Of a stretch of DNA of 64,000 bases, positions 39,381 to 47,423 are shown in pieces. The stretch lies in assembly GCA_963848495.1 (NCBI GenBank), contig CAWKDV010000002.1, forward strand, positions 1,674,001 to 1,738,000, written 5' to 3'. How positions within the stretch are numbered: position 1 is the first letter of the stretch; the number at the start of each line of letters is the position of its first letter. The DNA comes from JAICJR01 sp963848495. GTDB lineage: Bacteria > Actinomycetota > Thermoleophilia > Solirubrobacterales > Thermoleophilaceae. A program made the translations under genes and the position numbers. A model generated the notes under the pieces. It searched no databases, was not told the origin of the DNA, and saw only the letters and a list, made by a program, of their open reading frames with translations.

Positions 39381-39955
39381 AGCCCCACCTCCTCACCAAG
39401 CTCGCCGCGCAGCCGCTCGAGCGCCCGCGACAGACGCGACTTCACCGTGCCGAGCCGCAGGCCCAGCACGTCGGCGGTCTCGCGCTCGGACAGCTCTAGG
39501 AAGAAGCGGCAGGCGATCACGAGCCGGTCCTCGTCGCGCAGCCCCTCCACGGCCTCGAGCAGCGCGCGCCGGCGCTCGGCGGTCAGCAGGATGGCCTCCG
39601 GGGACGGGTCCGCGCCCTCCGGCAGCCGCTCCGCCGCCGCCCGCAGCGCCAGCGCCTCGCGCCGGCCGGCCGCGCGCAGCCGGTTGCGCGACTCGTTCAC
39701 CGCGATCTTCAAGAGCCATGGCCGCAGCGGCGACCCCGGCCTGAAGCGCCCGAGCGCGGCGTAGGCCTTGACGAACGCGTCCTGCGCCGCCTCCTGGGCG
39801 TCTGCGGCCGAGCGCGTGACCAGGTAGGCCGCTCGGTAGACCGGCTCCTGATACCGCTCGACGATCTGCTCGTATGCGCTCACGTCACCGCGCCTCGCGC
39901 GCTCGATGAGCTCGCTCTCGGCGAGCTCGGTGTCGTTCAGCGGTCGGACCACCAC
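39377..39955 (-). CDS. ECF sigma factor
   Basis: 192 residues. Region 2 reads ELIERARRGDVSAYEQIVERYQEPVYRAAYLVTRSAADAQEAAQDAFVKAYAALGRFRPGSPLRPWLLKIAVNESRNRLR across about 16-95, and region 4 LLEAVEGLRDEDRLVIACRFFLELSERETADVLGLRLGTVKSRLSRALERLR. There is no region 3 or N-terminal extension. The target genes are unknown. It is coupled (GTGA-type overlap) to the membrane protein downstream, its likely regulator. Confidence 0.93.
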   Translation of the reverse strand: MVVRPLNDTELAESELIERARRGDVSAYEQIVERYQEPVYRAAYLVTRSAADAQEAAQDAFVKAYAALGRFRPGSPLRPWLLKIAVNESRNRLRAAGRREALALRAAAERLPEGADPSPEAILLTAERRRALLEAVEGLRDEDRLVIACRFFLELSERETADVLGLRLGTVKSRLSRALERLRGELGEEVGL

Positions 39956-39999
39956 CGTGAGCTTCTACACCGCCCGCAGGGCGGGCGTTCCGGCGGCGA

Positions 40000-40431
40000 T
40001 CAGCGCAGGCCGGCGGCCTCCAGGGCCCGCACCCCGTCGAGATACTCCTCGATGCGGAACACCTGGGTCCCCTCGAAGTGGAGGACGAACGCGAGCTCGG
40101 CCGTGATCTCCGGGCCGCCCTCACCGGCGCGGCCCGTCATCGTCCCGAGCGAGACGAGCGCGTCGCCCGCCTCGAGCAGCTCGCCGACCTCGTAGTGCAG
40201 CTCGCGGAGCGTCTCGAGCCAGTCCTCGAGGTAGGCGGCGATCTCCTCGCGCCCGTGCAGCACGCGCGCGGCCGGGTTCTGCTCGGCGATCACGTACTCG
40301 GAGTCCGGGGTGGCGTGGGCGACCATCGCCGCCACGTCACCCCGGTTCCAGGCATCCATCGATTCCCTGAAGATCTCGAGCTGCTCGCGGCCCACGGGCG
40401 GCGAGTATGGCCTGTCAGCCGCTCGCCACAT
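40000..40431 (-). CDS. SnoaL/NTF2-like protein
   Basis: 143 residues from ATG 40431 (a GTG at 40395 would remove 12 residues). The pattern FRESMDAWNRGDVAAMVAHATPDSEYVI, VLHGREEIAAYLEDWLETL, and ELAFVLHFEGTQVFRIEEYLDGVRALEAAGL is that of SnoaL-like cone-shaped domains, which bind small molecules or act as cyclases/isomerases. No catalytic residues can be assigned. Its start overlaps the end of the upstream hydrolase by 17 bases, so the two are co-transcribed. Confidence 0.85.
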   Translation of the reverse strand: MWRAADRPYSPPVGREQLEIFRESMDAWNRGDVAAMVAHATPDSEYVIAEQNPAARVLHGREEIAAYLEDWLETLRELHYEVGELLEAGDALVSLGTMTGRAGEGGPEITAELAFVLHFEGTQVFRIEEYLDGVRALEAAGLR

Positions 40432-41290
40432 CGGCCGGTGTGGTGGAGAGGATGAACTCGCGCAGCAGCTCGGTCAGCCGCTCAGGCTGGTCGAACGGCA
40501 CGAAGGTCCAGCTGTCCTCGATCAGCTCGAGGCGGCCCTGCGGCAGGCGCTCCATCAGCCGCTCGGCGAGCGAGACCGGGAAGAACTTGTCCTCGGGCGC
40601 CCAGGCGAGCAGCGCCGGGCGGTCGAAGTCGCGCAGGCGCTCGGCCGCCGCGAGCGTGTCCTTGTTCGAGACCGCCCGCACGAACTTCTCCATGTCGCGC
40701 CGGATGGCCTTGTTGCCGAAGTAGGGCTCGAGGCCCTCCACCATCAGCTCGTCGGGAATCCCGCGCTTGGACACTCCGCTGAACCCGAGCGGCGACTGGC
40801 GGATGCGCTTCACCTTCAGCGGCTGCAGTGCCACCGTCAGGGCGCCGGGGATGCGCGAGAGCCACTGGAGCGGCCGGAACTGCGGCGGGAAGAAGAGCTC
40901 GAACGCGTCCGAAGGGGTGAGCACGAGCCGGCCGATGCGCTCCGGGCGCTCGGTGACGAGCAGCTGGCTGATCGCGCCGCCGGTGTCGTTGGCCACGATC
41001 GTCACGCCGTCGAGGTCGAGCCGTTCGATCAACTCCGCGAGCATGCCCGCGACTGCGCGCGGGCTCACGTCGGCGTGGGGGTTCATCGGGATGCGGTGGG
41101 CGCCCAGGGGAAGCTCGGGGACGATGCAGCGGAAGTCGCGCTCGAGCTGGGGGACCACCTGGCTCCAGAGCACCCCGCTGGCCATCAGCCCGTGGACGAA
41201 GACGATCGGCTGGCCGCTGCCTGTGTCCGTGTATTCGATCTTCCCTGCCGACAGATCGATTTCACGCTTTGCTGACATACCGTCTCCCAT
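40415..41290 (-). CDS. Alpha/beta hydrolase with Asp nucleophile but no clear catalytic His
   Basis: 291 residues (ATG 41278 is an equally good start). HGLMASG gives the oxyanion loop and the elbow VANDTGG carries an Asp nucleophile, as in haloalkane dehalogenase relatives. Where the catalytic His is expected (GHF in the hydrolase at 34552), this protein has DSWTFVPFDQPERL, with Thr at the His position. It may be inactive, use another base, or do a different reaction. Divergent from a TetR gene that likely controls it and the SnoaL-like gene downstream. Confidence 0.85.
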   Translation of the reverse strand: MGDGMSAKREIDLSAGKIEYTDTGSGQPIVFVHGLMASGVLWSQVVPQLERDFRCIVPELPLGAHRIPMNPHADVSPRAVAGMLAELIERLDLDGVTIVANDTGGAISQLLVTERPERIGRLVLTPSDAFELFFPPQFRPLQWLSRIPGALTVALQPLKVKRIRQSPLGFSGVSKRGIPDELMVEGLEPYFGNKAIRRDMEKFVRAVSNKDTLAAAERLRDFDRPALLAWAPEDKFFPVSLAERLMERLPQGRLELIEDSWTFVPFDQPERLTELLREFILSTTPADVASG

Positions 41291-41296
41291 CTAGTA

Positions 41297-41345
41297 TTGA
41301 CATACAGGCTGCACGGATTATGCATACAGACAGTACGCATGTCAA
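41297..41345 (+). promoter_or_regulatory. tetR promoter with inverted and direct repeats
   Basis: A perfect -35 TTGACA (41297-41302) and TATGCA (41319-41324) are 16 bases apart. TTGACAT (41297-41303) and ATGTCAA (41339-41345) form a spaced inverted repeat, and TGACATAC at 41273-41280 recurs directly at 41298-41305. These are candidate operators for the TetR product, able to act on both divergent promoters. The -10 overlaps the ATG at 41320, which leaves the start position unsettled. Confidence 0.5.
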
Positions 41346-41943
41346 GAAGGGGAGCAAGGCCGCTCAGTCCGCCGCCACGCGCGCGAAGCTGCTGAAGGTC
41401 GCCCGCCGGCTGTTCGCCAAGCACGGCTACGCGGCGGTGGGCACCGAGGAGGTCGTGCGCCGCGCCGGCGTCACGCGCGGTGCGCTCTACCACCAGTTCG
41501 CGGACAAGCAGGACCTCTTCCGCGCCGTGTTCGTCCAGATCGAGGAGGAGCTGGCCGTCAGCGCGGGCCAGCGGGCGATGGCGGAGTCCGATCCGCTCTC
41601 GGCGATGAGAGCCGGGGCGAGCCATTGGCTCGAGGTCTGCTCGGAGCCGGAGGTGCAGCGGATCGTCCTGCTCGACGCACCCGCGGTCCTCGGCTGGGAG
41701 GAGTGGCGCGAGATCAGCGCCCGCTGGAGCCTGGGGCAGATCGAGGCGGTGCTGAGCGAGGCGATGGAGGCCGGGCTGATCGAGCGGCAGCCGGCCGCGG
41801 CGCTGGCGCACGTCCTGATGGGGGCGCTCGACGAGGCCGCGCTCTACATCGCGGAGGCCGACGACGAGGACGCCGCGCGGACGGAGGTCGACCAGGTCGT
41901 GGCCCGCATGATCGACAACCTGCGCCCCGCAGGGCGCAAATAA
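41320..41943 (+). CDS. TetR family regulator
   Basis: 207 residues from ATG 41320; the frame is open to 41269 but that part overlaps the divergent hydrolase. The helix-turn-helix is typical (TRAKLLKVARRLFAKHGYAAVGTEEVVRRAGVTRGALYHQFADKQDLFRAVF), and the ligand domain ends near 200. It most likely represses the divergent hydrolase/SnoaL pair and itself through the repeats in the 41273-41345 region. Ten bases separate it from hisIE, so it may be co-transcribed with the his/trp genes by accident of position. Confidence 0.92.
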   Translation: MHTDSTHVKKGSKAAQSAATRAKLLKVARRLFAKHGYAAVGTEEVVRRAGVTRGALYHQFADKQDLFRAVFVQIEEELAVSAGQRAMAESDPLSAMRAGASHWLEVCSEPEVQRIVLLDAPAVLGWEEWREISARWSLGQIEAVLSEAMEAGLIERQPAAALAHVLMGALDEAALYIAEADDEDAARTEVDQVVARMIDNLRPAGRK

Positions 41944-41953
41944 ACTCCTGCTC

Positions 41954-42550
41954 TTGGACGAGATCCGCTTCGACGAGAATGGGCTCGTCCCATGCGTGGT
42001 GCAGGACGCGCGCACCGGCGAGGTCCTCACCGTCGCCTACATGAACGAGGAGGCGCTCAGGCGCACGCGTGAGACGGGGGAGACCTGGTTCTTCAGCCGC
42101 TCGCGCCAAGAGCTCTGGCACAAGGGCGAGACCTCGGGCAACGTGCAGCGCGTGAAGGCGCTCCGCTTCGACTGCGACGCCGACGCGCTGGTGGCGCTCG
42201 TCGAGCCCGCCGGCCCCGCCTGCCACACGGGCGACCGAAGCTGCTTCCACCAGGGCGAGCTCGAGCCCACTCCCTCGGAGGCGCTGGCGGTGCTTGAGCG
42301 CACGGTGGCGGAGCGCAAGGCGGCGCCGAGCGCCGGCAGCTACACGGCCGAGCTGCTGGCCGACCCGCCGCGGATCGGCGACAAGGTGCGCGAGGAGGCG
42401 GACGAGGTGGCGCGCGCCGCGGCCGGCGAGTCTGACCAGCGCCTGCGCGAGGAGGCGGCGGATGTGCTCTACCACCTCACCGTGCTGCTGGCCTCGCGCG
42501 ACCTCTCGCTGGCCGACGCCTTCGAGGAGCTCAATGCCCGTCGCCGCTGA
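41954..42550 (+). CDS. hisIE: Bifunctional phosphoribosyl-AMP cyclohydrolase / phosphoribosyl-ATP pyrophosphatase HisIE
   Basis: 198 residues from TTG 41954. The HisI part has VVQDARTGEVLTVAYMNEEALRRT, SRSRQELWHKGETSGNVQ, and zinc Cys in CHTGDRSCFH. The HisE part starts at about 115, with VREEADEVARAA and EEAADVLYHLTVLLASR. It performs steps 2 and 3 of histidine synthesis. The remaining his genes are not in this window. It overlaps trpE by 17 bases, joining his and trp functions in one transcript. Confidence 0.95.
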   Translation: MDEIRFDENGLVPCVVQDARTGEVLTVAYMNEEALRRTRETGETWFFSRSRQELWHKGETSGNVQRVKALRFDCDADALVALVEPAGPACHTGDRSCFHQGELEPTPSEALAVLERTVAERKAAPSAGSYTAELLADPPRIGDKVREEADEVARAAAGESDQRLREEAADVLYHLTVLLASRDLSLADAFEELNARRR

Positions 42551-44021
42551 GCTCGACGTCAAGCCGACCCTCGACGAGGTGCGTGCGCTCGCGCAGGGGC
42601 ACACGGTCGTGCCGCTTCGCCACACCTTCATCAGCGACACGGAGACGCCCGTGTCCGCCTACCTGCGCCTGCGCGGCGAGGGGCCGTCGTTCCTGCTCGA
42701 GTCGGCCGAGCGCGGCCAGCGCTTCGGCCGCTGGTCGTTCCTCGGCGTGCAGCCGCGCACGGTTATCCGGCTCGACGGCGGCGTGCTCACCGTCGGCGGC
42801 GAGCGGCGCGAGTTCGACGATCCCTACGCCGCGGTGGCCGCCGAGCTGTCGCGCTACCGCGTGCCGCCCCTGGCCGACCTGCCGCCGTTCGCCGGCGGGG
42901 CCGTGGGGATGTTCGGCTACGACCTGGTGCGCTGGTTCGAGCCGAGCGTCGGCCCGCCTAACGCCGACGAGCTGGGGCTGCCCGACCTCGCGCTGATGGT
43001 CTCGGACGTGCTGCTCGCGTTCGACCATCTACGCCACGAGGTCACCGTGCTCGCCAACGTCTTCGTCGAAGAGGGCGACATCGAGAGCCGCTACGAGGAG
43101 GCCGTCGCCGCGATCGCCGACGTGCGCGAGCGCCTGGCGGCGCCCATCCCGCGCGCCGCGGCGGGCGTGCGCGAGCCGCCCGAGTGGGTCTCCAACATCG
43201 GCTCGGACGGGTACGCGGCCGCCGTCGATCGCGCGAAGGAATACATCCGCGCCGGCGACATCTACCAGGTGGTGCCGAGCCAGCGCTGGAGCGCCGACGC
43301 GCCCGTCGAGGGCTTCTCGATCTACCGCGGCCTGCGCACGATCAACCCCAGCCCCTACATGTACTTCCTCGACTTCGAGGACTTCGAGCTGGCCGGCGCC
43401 TCCCCGGAGTCGCTCGTGAAGGTCAGCGGCCGCCGCGCGGAGCAGCGCCCGATCGCCGGCACCCGCCCGCGCGCCGACACCGTGGAGGAGGACCTCGAGC
43501 GCGCCAAGGAGCTGCTCGCTGACGAGAAGGAGCGCGCCGAGCACGTGATGCTCGTCGACCTCGGCCGCAACGACCTCGGACGGGTGAGCGAGTACGGCTC
43601 GGTCCACGTCGACGAGCTGATGGCCGTCGAGTCCTACTCCCACGTCATGCACATCGTCTCGTCGGTCTCCGGCAGGCTGCGCGAGGGCGTCACCGCGATG
43701 GAGGCCCTGCGCGCGTCGCTGCCCGCGGGCACCCTGTCCGGCGCCCCGAAGATCCGCGCGATGCAGATCATCGACGAGCTCGAGCCCGTGAAGCGCGGCC
43801 CCTACGGCGGCGCGATCGGCTACCTGAGCTACACCGGCGAGCTCGACACCTGCATCTACATCCGCAGCGCGGTGATCAAGGACGGCCGCATCCACGTGCA
43901 GGCGGGCGGCGGGATCGTGGCGGACTCGGAGGCCGGCTACGAGGTGCGCGAGACCGAGGCAAAGGCGGGCGCGGTGATCGCCGCCGTGAAGCTCGCGTGC
44001 GAGCAGAGGGACTGGGCCTGA
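42534..44021 (+). CDS. trpE: Anthranilate synthase component I TrpE
   Basis: 495 residues from ATG 42534. Clear chorismate-binding signatures occur: IRAGDIYQVVPSQRW, INPSPYMYFL, PIAGTRPRA, DEKERAEHVMLVDLGRNDLGRV, LRASLPAGTLSGAPKIRAMQIIDELE and AGGGIVADSEAGYEVRETEAKA. It makes anthranilate from chorismate with ammonia from TrpG. The tryptophan-sensing N-terminal LLES motif (LLESAERGQRFGRWSF) is present, so feedback inhibition is likely. No leader peptide with Trp codons is seen upstream; the gene overlaps hisIE. Confidence 0.96.
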   Translation: MPVAAELDVKPTLDEVRALAQGHTVVPLRHTFISDTETPVSAYLRLRGEGPSFLLESAERGQRFGRWSFLGVQPRTVIRLDGGVLTVGGERREFDDPYAAVAAELSRYRVPPLADLPPFAGGAVGMFGYDLVRWFEPSVGPPNADELGLPDLALMVSDVLLAFDHLRHEVTVLANVFVEEGDIESRYEEAVAAIADVRERLAAPIPRAAAGVREPPEWVSNIGSDGYAAAVDRAKEYIRAGDIYQVVPSQRWSADAPVEGFSIYRGLRTINPSPYMYFLDFEDFELAGASPESLVKVSGRRAEQRPIAGTRPRADTVEEDLERAKELLADEKERAEHVMLVDLGRNDLGRVSEYGSVHVDELMAVESYSHVMHIVSSVSGRLREGVTAMEALRASLPAGTLSGAPKIRAMQIIDELEPVKRGPYGGAIGYLSYTGELDTCIYIRSAVIKDGRIHVQAGGGIVADSEAGYEVRETEAKAGAVIAAVKLACEQRDWA

Positions 44022-44590
44022 TGCGCGTCCTCGTGATCGACAACTACGACTCCTTCACCTACAACCTGGTTCAGTACCTGGGCGAGCTGGGGGCGGAGAT
44101 CGATGTGGTGCGCAACGACGCCGCCTCCGCTGACGAGCTTGTCGAACGGGCCCGTGGCGGCAAGGTCATCGTCTCGCCGGGCCCATGCACGCCGGCCGAG
44201 GCTGGCGTGTCCGTCGAGGCCACGCGCAAGATCGCCGAGGACGGCACTCCGCTGCTCGGCGTGTGCCTCGGCCACCAGGGGCTCGCCGAGGCGTTCGGCG
44301 GCACGGTGGTGCGGCACGAGCCGGTGCACGGCAAGACGGCCCAGGTCGAGCACGACGGCAGGACGATCTTCAGCGGACTGCCCAGCCCGTTCGAGGCGGG
44401 GCGCTACCACTCGCTGGTGGTGGACCCGGAGCTGCCCGACTGCCTCGAGCAGTCGGCGCAGGGGGGAGGCGTGGTGATGGCGATTCGCCACCGGACGCTG
44501 CCGGCCGAGGGCGTGCAGTTCCACCCGGAGTCGATCCTCACGAGCGACGGCATGCGGCTGCTCAGGAACTTCCTCGCGGGACCCGGCTGA
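44021..44590 (+). CDS. trpG: Anthranilate synthase component II (glutamine amidotransferase) TrpG
   Basis: 189 residues from ATG 44021, sharing one base with the trpE stop. The class I amidotransferase triad is visible: Cys82 in GVCLGHQGLAE and the C-terminal FHPESILT His/Glu. The start MRVLVIDNYDSFTYNLVQYL is typical. It supplies ammonia from glutamine to TrpE. It may also serve 4-amino-4-deoxychorismate synthase, as single TrpG/PabA proteins do in some bacteria. Confidence 0.96.
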   Translation: MRVLVIDNYDSFTYNLVQYLGELGAEIDVVRNDAASADELVERARGGKVIVSPGPCTPAEAGVSVEATRKIAEDGTPLLGVCLGHQGLAEAFGGTVVRHEPVHGKTAQVEHDGRTIFSGLPSPFEAGRYHSLVVDPELPDCLEQSAQGGGVVMAIRHRTLPAEGVQFHPESILTSDGMRLLRNFLAGPG

Positions 44591-45621
44591 TGCCGAACCC
44601 GGTGCTGACCGCTGCGATCGACCGGGTGGCGTCCGGTGGGGACCTGGCCACCGACGAGGCGTCGGACGTCCTGCGCGAGGTGATGGAGGGCCGTGCCTCG
44701 GAGGTGCAGGCGGCGGCCTTCCTGATCGCGCTCCGCACCAAGGGCGAGACGGTGGACGAGCTGACCGGCTTCGCCCGCACGATGCGCAACCTCTCGCGCC
44801 GGGTGAACGTCGGGCGCGGCGATCTGCTCGACACCTGCGGCACCGGCGGCGGCCAGCCGACCTTCAACGTCTCGACGACAGCGGCGTTCGTCGCGGCCGG
44901 CGCGGGCTGCGCGGTGGCAAAGCACGGCGCCCGCTCGAACACGGGCAAGTCGGGCTCGGCGGACGTGCTCGAAGCGCTCGGCGCGAGGCTCGAGCTCGAG
45001 ACCGAGGCGATCGCCGAGTGCATCGAGGAGATCGGCTTCGGCTTCATGTTCGCGCCGCATCACCACAGCGCGATGAGGCACGTGGTGCCGGTGCGCAAGG
45101 AGCTGGCCGTGCGCACGCTGTTCAACTTCCTCGGGCCGCTGACGAACCCGGCGGGCGCCACTCACCAGGTGATCGGAATCTCGGATCCGACGAAGCTCGA
45201 GACGGTGGCGTCGGCACTCGCCGCCCTCGGCTGCCGGACCGGCTTGGTAGTGTCGAGCGTCGATGGTCTCGATGAGATCAGCGTGGCCGCCGAGACTCGC
45301 GTGATTGAGGTGAGGGACGGGGAGGTGAAGTCCTTCTCGGTGACCCCCGAGGAGCTCGGCGTGGAACGCGCCGGGATCGACTCCATGCGCGCCGGCGCGC
45401 CCGAGCGCAGCGCCGAGGTGACGCGCGACGTGCTGTCCGGCCACGACGGCCCCGAGCGCTCGCTGACCCTGCTGAACGCGGGCGCGGCCATCTACGTCGG
45501 CGGCGCCGCAGGCTCGATCGCGGACGGCGTGGCCAAGGCCGCCGACTCGATCGACTCGGGCGCAGCGCGCGAAGTGCTGGAGCGCTACGTGAAGCGGACC
45601 AGGGAGCTCGCCGGCGCCTGA
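44590..45621 (+). CDS. trpD: Anthranilate phosphoribosyltransferase TrpD
   Basis: 343 residues; the ATG shares its A with the trpG stop. The PRPP-binding loop is DTCGTGGGQPTFNVST, followed by KHGARSNTGKSGSADVLEALG and RTLFNFLGPLTNPAG. In most TrpD proteins the loop reads CGTGGDG; here the Asp is missing and the loop is one residue shorter, which is a small oddity. It transfers phosphoribose to anthranilate. Its end abuts trpC, again sharing one base. Confidence 0.95.
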   Translation: MPNPVLTAAIDRVASGGDLATDEASDVLREVMEGRASEVQAAAFLIALRTKGETVDELTGFARTMRNLSRRVNVGRGDLLDTCGTGGGQPTFNVSTTAAFVAAGAGCAVAKHGARSNTGKSGSADVLEALGARLELETEAIAECIEEIGFGFMFAPHHHSAMRHVVPVRKELAVRTLFNFLGPLTNPAGATHQVIGISDPTKLETVASALAALGCRTGLVVSSVDGLDEISVAAETRVIEVRDGEVKSFSVTPEELGVERAGIDSMRAGAPERSAEVTRDVLSGHDGPERSLTLLNAGAAIYVGGAAGSIADGVAKAADSIDSGAAREVLERYVKRTRELAGA

Positions 45622-46418
45622 TGGCCGTCCGGCTGGAACAGCTGATCGGCGCCACGCGTGACGGCGTGGCGCGCCGGAAGCGCGAGCGCCCCCTGTCCGA
45701 GCTCGAACGCGAGATCGCCGACCGCGGCGAGGGCCGTCCCTTCCGCGAGGCGCTCGCCCACCCCGGCACGTCGCTCGTGGCCGAGTACAAGCGCCGCTCG
45801 CCGTCGGCGGGCGTGATCCGCGACAACGCCTCGGTCACCGAGATCGTTCAGGCCTACGAGCGGGGCGGAGCGGCCGCGCTCTCGATTCTCACCGAGGAGG
45901 CGCACTTCGGCGGCTCGCTCGCCGACCTGCACGAGGCCCGCACCGCCAGCGCGCTGCCGATCCTGCGCAAGGACTTCACGGTCGATCCCTACCAGCTCTA
46001 CGAGGCGCGGGCGGCGGGAGCCGATGCCGTGCTGATCGTGGTCGGATCGCTGACCGACGACGCGTTCAGCCGCCTCTACGGCGAGACCCGCGCGCTCGAC
46101 CTCGACGCTCTGGTGGAGATCCACGACGAGGACGAGCTCGAGCGGGCGCTCGAGGCCGACGCCGACGTGATCGGCATCAACAACCGCGATCTGTCGGACT
46201 TCACGGTCGACCTCTCGCGCACCTTCGACCTGCTGGCGGACGTGCCGGCGGGCAAGACCGTGGTGTCGGAATCGGGCATCGTCAGCCGCGAGCAGGTGGA
46301 CGAGTTGGAGCGTGTCGGCGTGGACGCCGTGCTGGTCGGCGAGAGCCTCATGCGGGCCGAGGAGCCGGAGCGCGCCTGCCGCGAGCTGAGCCGCCGCGAC
46401 GACGGTTCGTTCGAGTAG
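45621..46418 (+). CDS. trpC: Indole-3-glycerol phosphate synthase TrpC
   Basis: 265 residues from ATG 45621. The TIM-barrel motifs VAEYKRRSPSAGVIR, AALSILTEEAHFGGSLADL, LPILRKDFTVDPYQLYEARAAGADAVLLIV-like sequence, GINNRDLSDFTVDL, SESGIVSREQVDEL and VLVGESLMRAEEP are all present. It closes the indole ring. After it the trp order breaks: the moxR-DUF58-transglutaminase-htrA block follows and trpFBA resumes only at 52094. Confidence 0.96.
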   Translation: MAVRLEQLIGATRDGVARRKRERPLSELEREIADRGEGRPFREALAHPGTSLVAEYKRRSPSAGVIRDNASVTEIVQAYERGGAAALSILTEEAHFGGSLADLHEARTASALPILRKDFTVDPYQLYEARAAGADAVLIVVGSLTDDAFSRLYGETRALDLDALVEIHDEDELERALEADADVIGINNRDLSDFTVDLSRTFDLLADVPAGKTVVSESGIVSREQVDELERVGVDAVLVGESLMRAEEPERACRELSRRDDGSFE

Positions 46419-46455
46419 GGCAAAACCGCAGGCGGAACCGCGCTGCTCCGGCCGT

Positions 46456-46471
46456 CGTAAGATCGTTTACG
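46456..46471 (+). promoter_or_regulatory. Inverted repeat immediately before moxR
   Basis: CGTAA-GATCGT-TTACG is a perfect 5-bp inverted repeat ending one base before the moxR ATG (46473). TAAGAT (46458-46463) could be a -10, which would put the start of transcription at or next to the ATG; no ribosome binding site is seen, so a leaderless message is possible. Confidence 0.35.
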
Positions 46472-46472
46472 G

Positions 46473-47423
46473 ATGGCGAGCATCCCCGAGTTCGACTCCC
46501 CCGCCGTCGCGGCGCTTGGCCAGCGCCTGGCGGACAACGTCTCGCGCGCCGTGAAGGTGCCCGAAGGGGCGCTTCGCCACATCATCGTGGCGCTGTTTGC
46601 CGAGGGCCACGTGCTGATCGAGGACTACCCCGGCGTGGGCAAGACGGCGCTGGCGCGCGCCCTCTCGCGCTCGATCGACGCCGAGTACGCGCGCGTGCAG
46701 TGCACGGCCGACCTGCTGCCGGCCGACGTGGTCGGCACCAACGTCTTCAACCAGCGCGAGAACCGCTTCGAGTTCCGGCCCGGGCCGATCTTCGCCAACG
46801 TCGTGCTCGTGGACGAGGTCAACCGGGCCTCGCCAAAGACGCAGTCCGGCCTGCTCGAGTGCATGCAGGAGCGGCACGTGACCGTCGATGTGGCCTCGCA
46901 CGAGCTAGCGCGCCCGTTCATGGTCATCGCCACCCAGAACCCGATCGAGTACGAGGGCACCTTCCCGCTGCCCGAGGCGCAGCTCGACCGCTTCATGGTG
47001 CGGCTGCGGCTCGGCTATCCCTCGGCCAGCGACGAGGCCGAGATGCTCGGCGACCACGCCAAGAGCGACCGGGTGCTCGACCTCGAGTCGGTGACCGACG
47101 TGGCCGAGGTGCTGGGCGCCCAGGCGGCGGTGGCCGCGGTGCACGCCAGCGACGCCCTGCGGCGCTACGTGGTGGCGGTGCTCGAGCGCACGCGCACCGA
47201 CGCCCGCACCGAGCTCGGCGCCAGCCCTCGCGCCGGCCTGATGCTGCTCAAGGCCGCCAAGGCCCTTGCGGCGCTCGACGGGCGAGACCACGCGCTTCCG
47301 GACGACGTCCAGGCGCTGGCGCCCACCGTGCTCACGCACCGGCTGCTGCTCGCGCCTGACGCGGTCGGCGTCGAGCGCGCCGACGTCGTGCGCGAGGCGC
47401 TGGAGCGAGTACCAGCCCTATGA
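46473..47423 (+). CDS. MoxR-type AAA+ ATPase
   Basis: 316 residues. Walker A is EDYPGVGKTALARAL, Walker B VLVDEVNRASPKTQSGLLECMQE, and the sensor FMVIATQNPIEYEGTFPLPEAQLDRFM, textbook for MoxR proteins, which act as chaperone-like ATPases. It is followed by a DUF58 protein (overlap of four bases) and a transglutaminase-domain membrane protein, the standard MoxR-DUF58-TgpA unit. Compared with coxD at 11615 it is a separate subgroup. Possibly leaderless. Confidence 0.94.
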   Translation: MASIPEFDSPAVAALGQRLADNVSRAVKVPEGALRHIIVALFAEGHVLIEDYPGVGKTALARALSRSIDAEYARVQCTADLLPADVVGTNVFNQRENRFEFRPGPIFANVVLVDEVNRASPKTQSGLLECMQERHVTVDVASHELARPFMVIATQNPIEYEGTFPLPEAQLDRFMVRLRLGYPSASDEAEMLGDHAKSDRVLDLESVTDVAEVLGAQAAVAAVHASDALRRYVVAVLERTRTDARTELGASPRAGLMLLKAAKALAALDGRDHALPDDVQALAPTVLTHRLLLAPDAVGVERADVVREALERVPAL

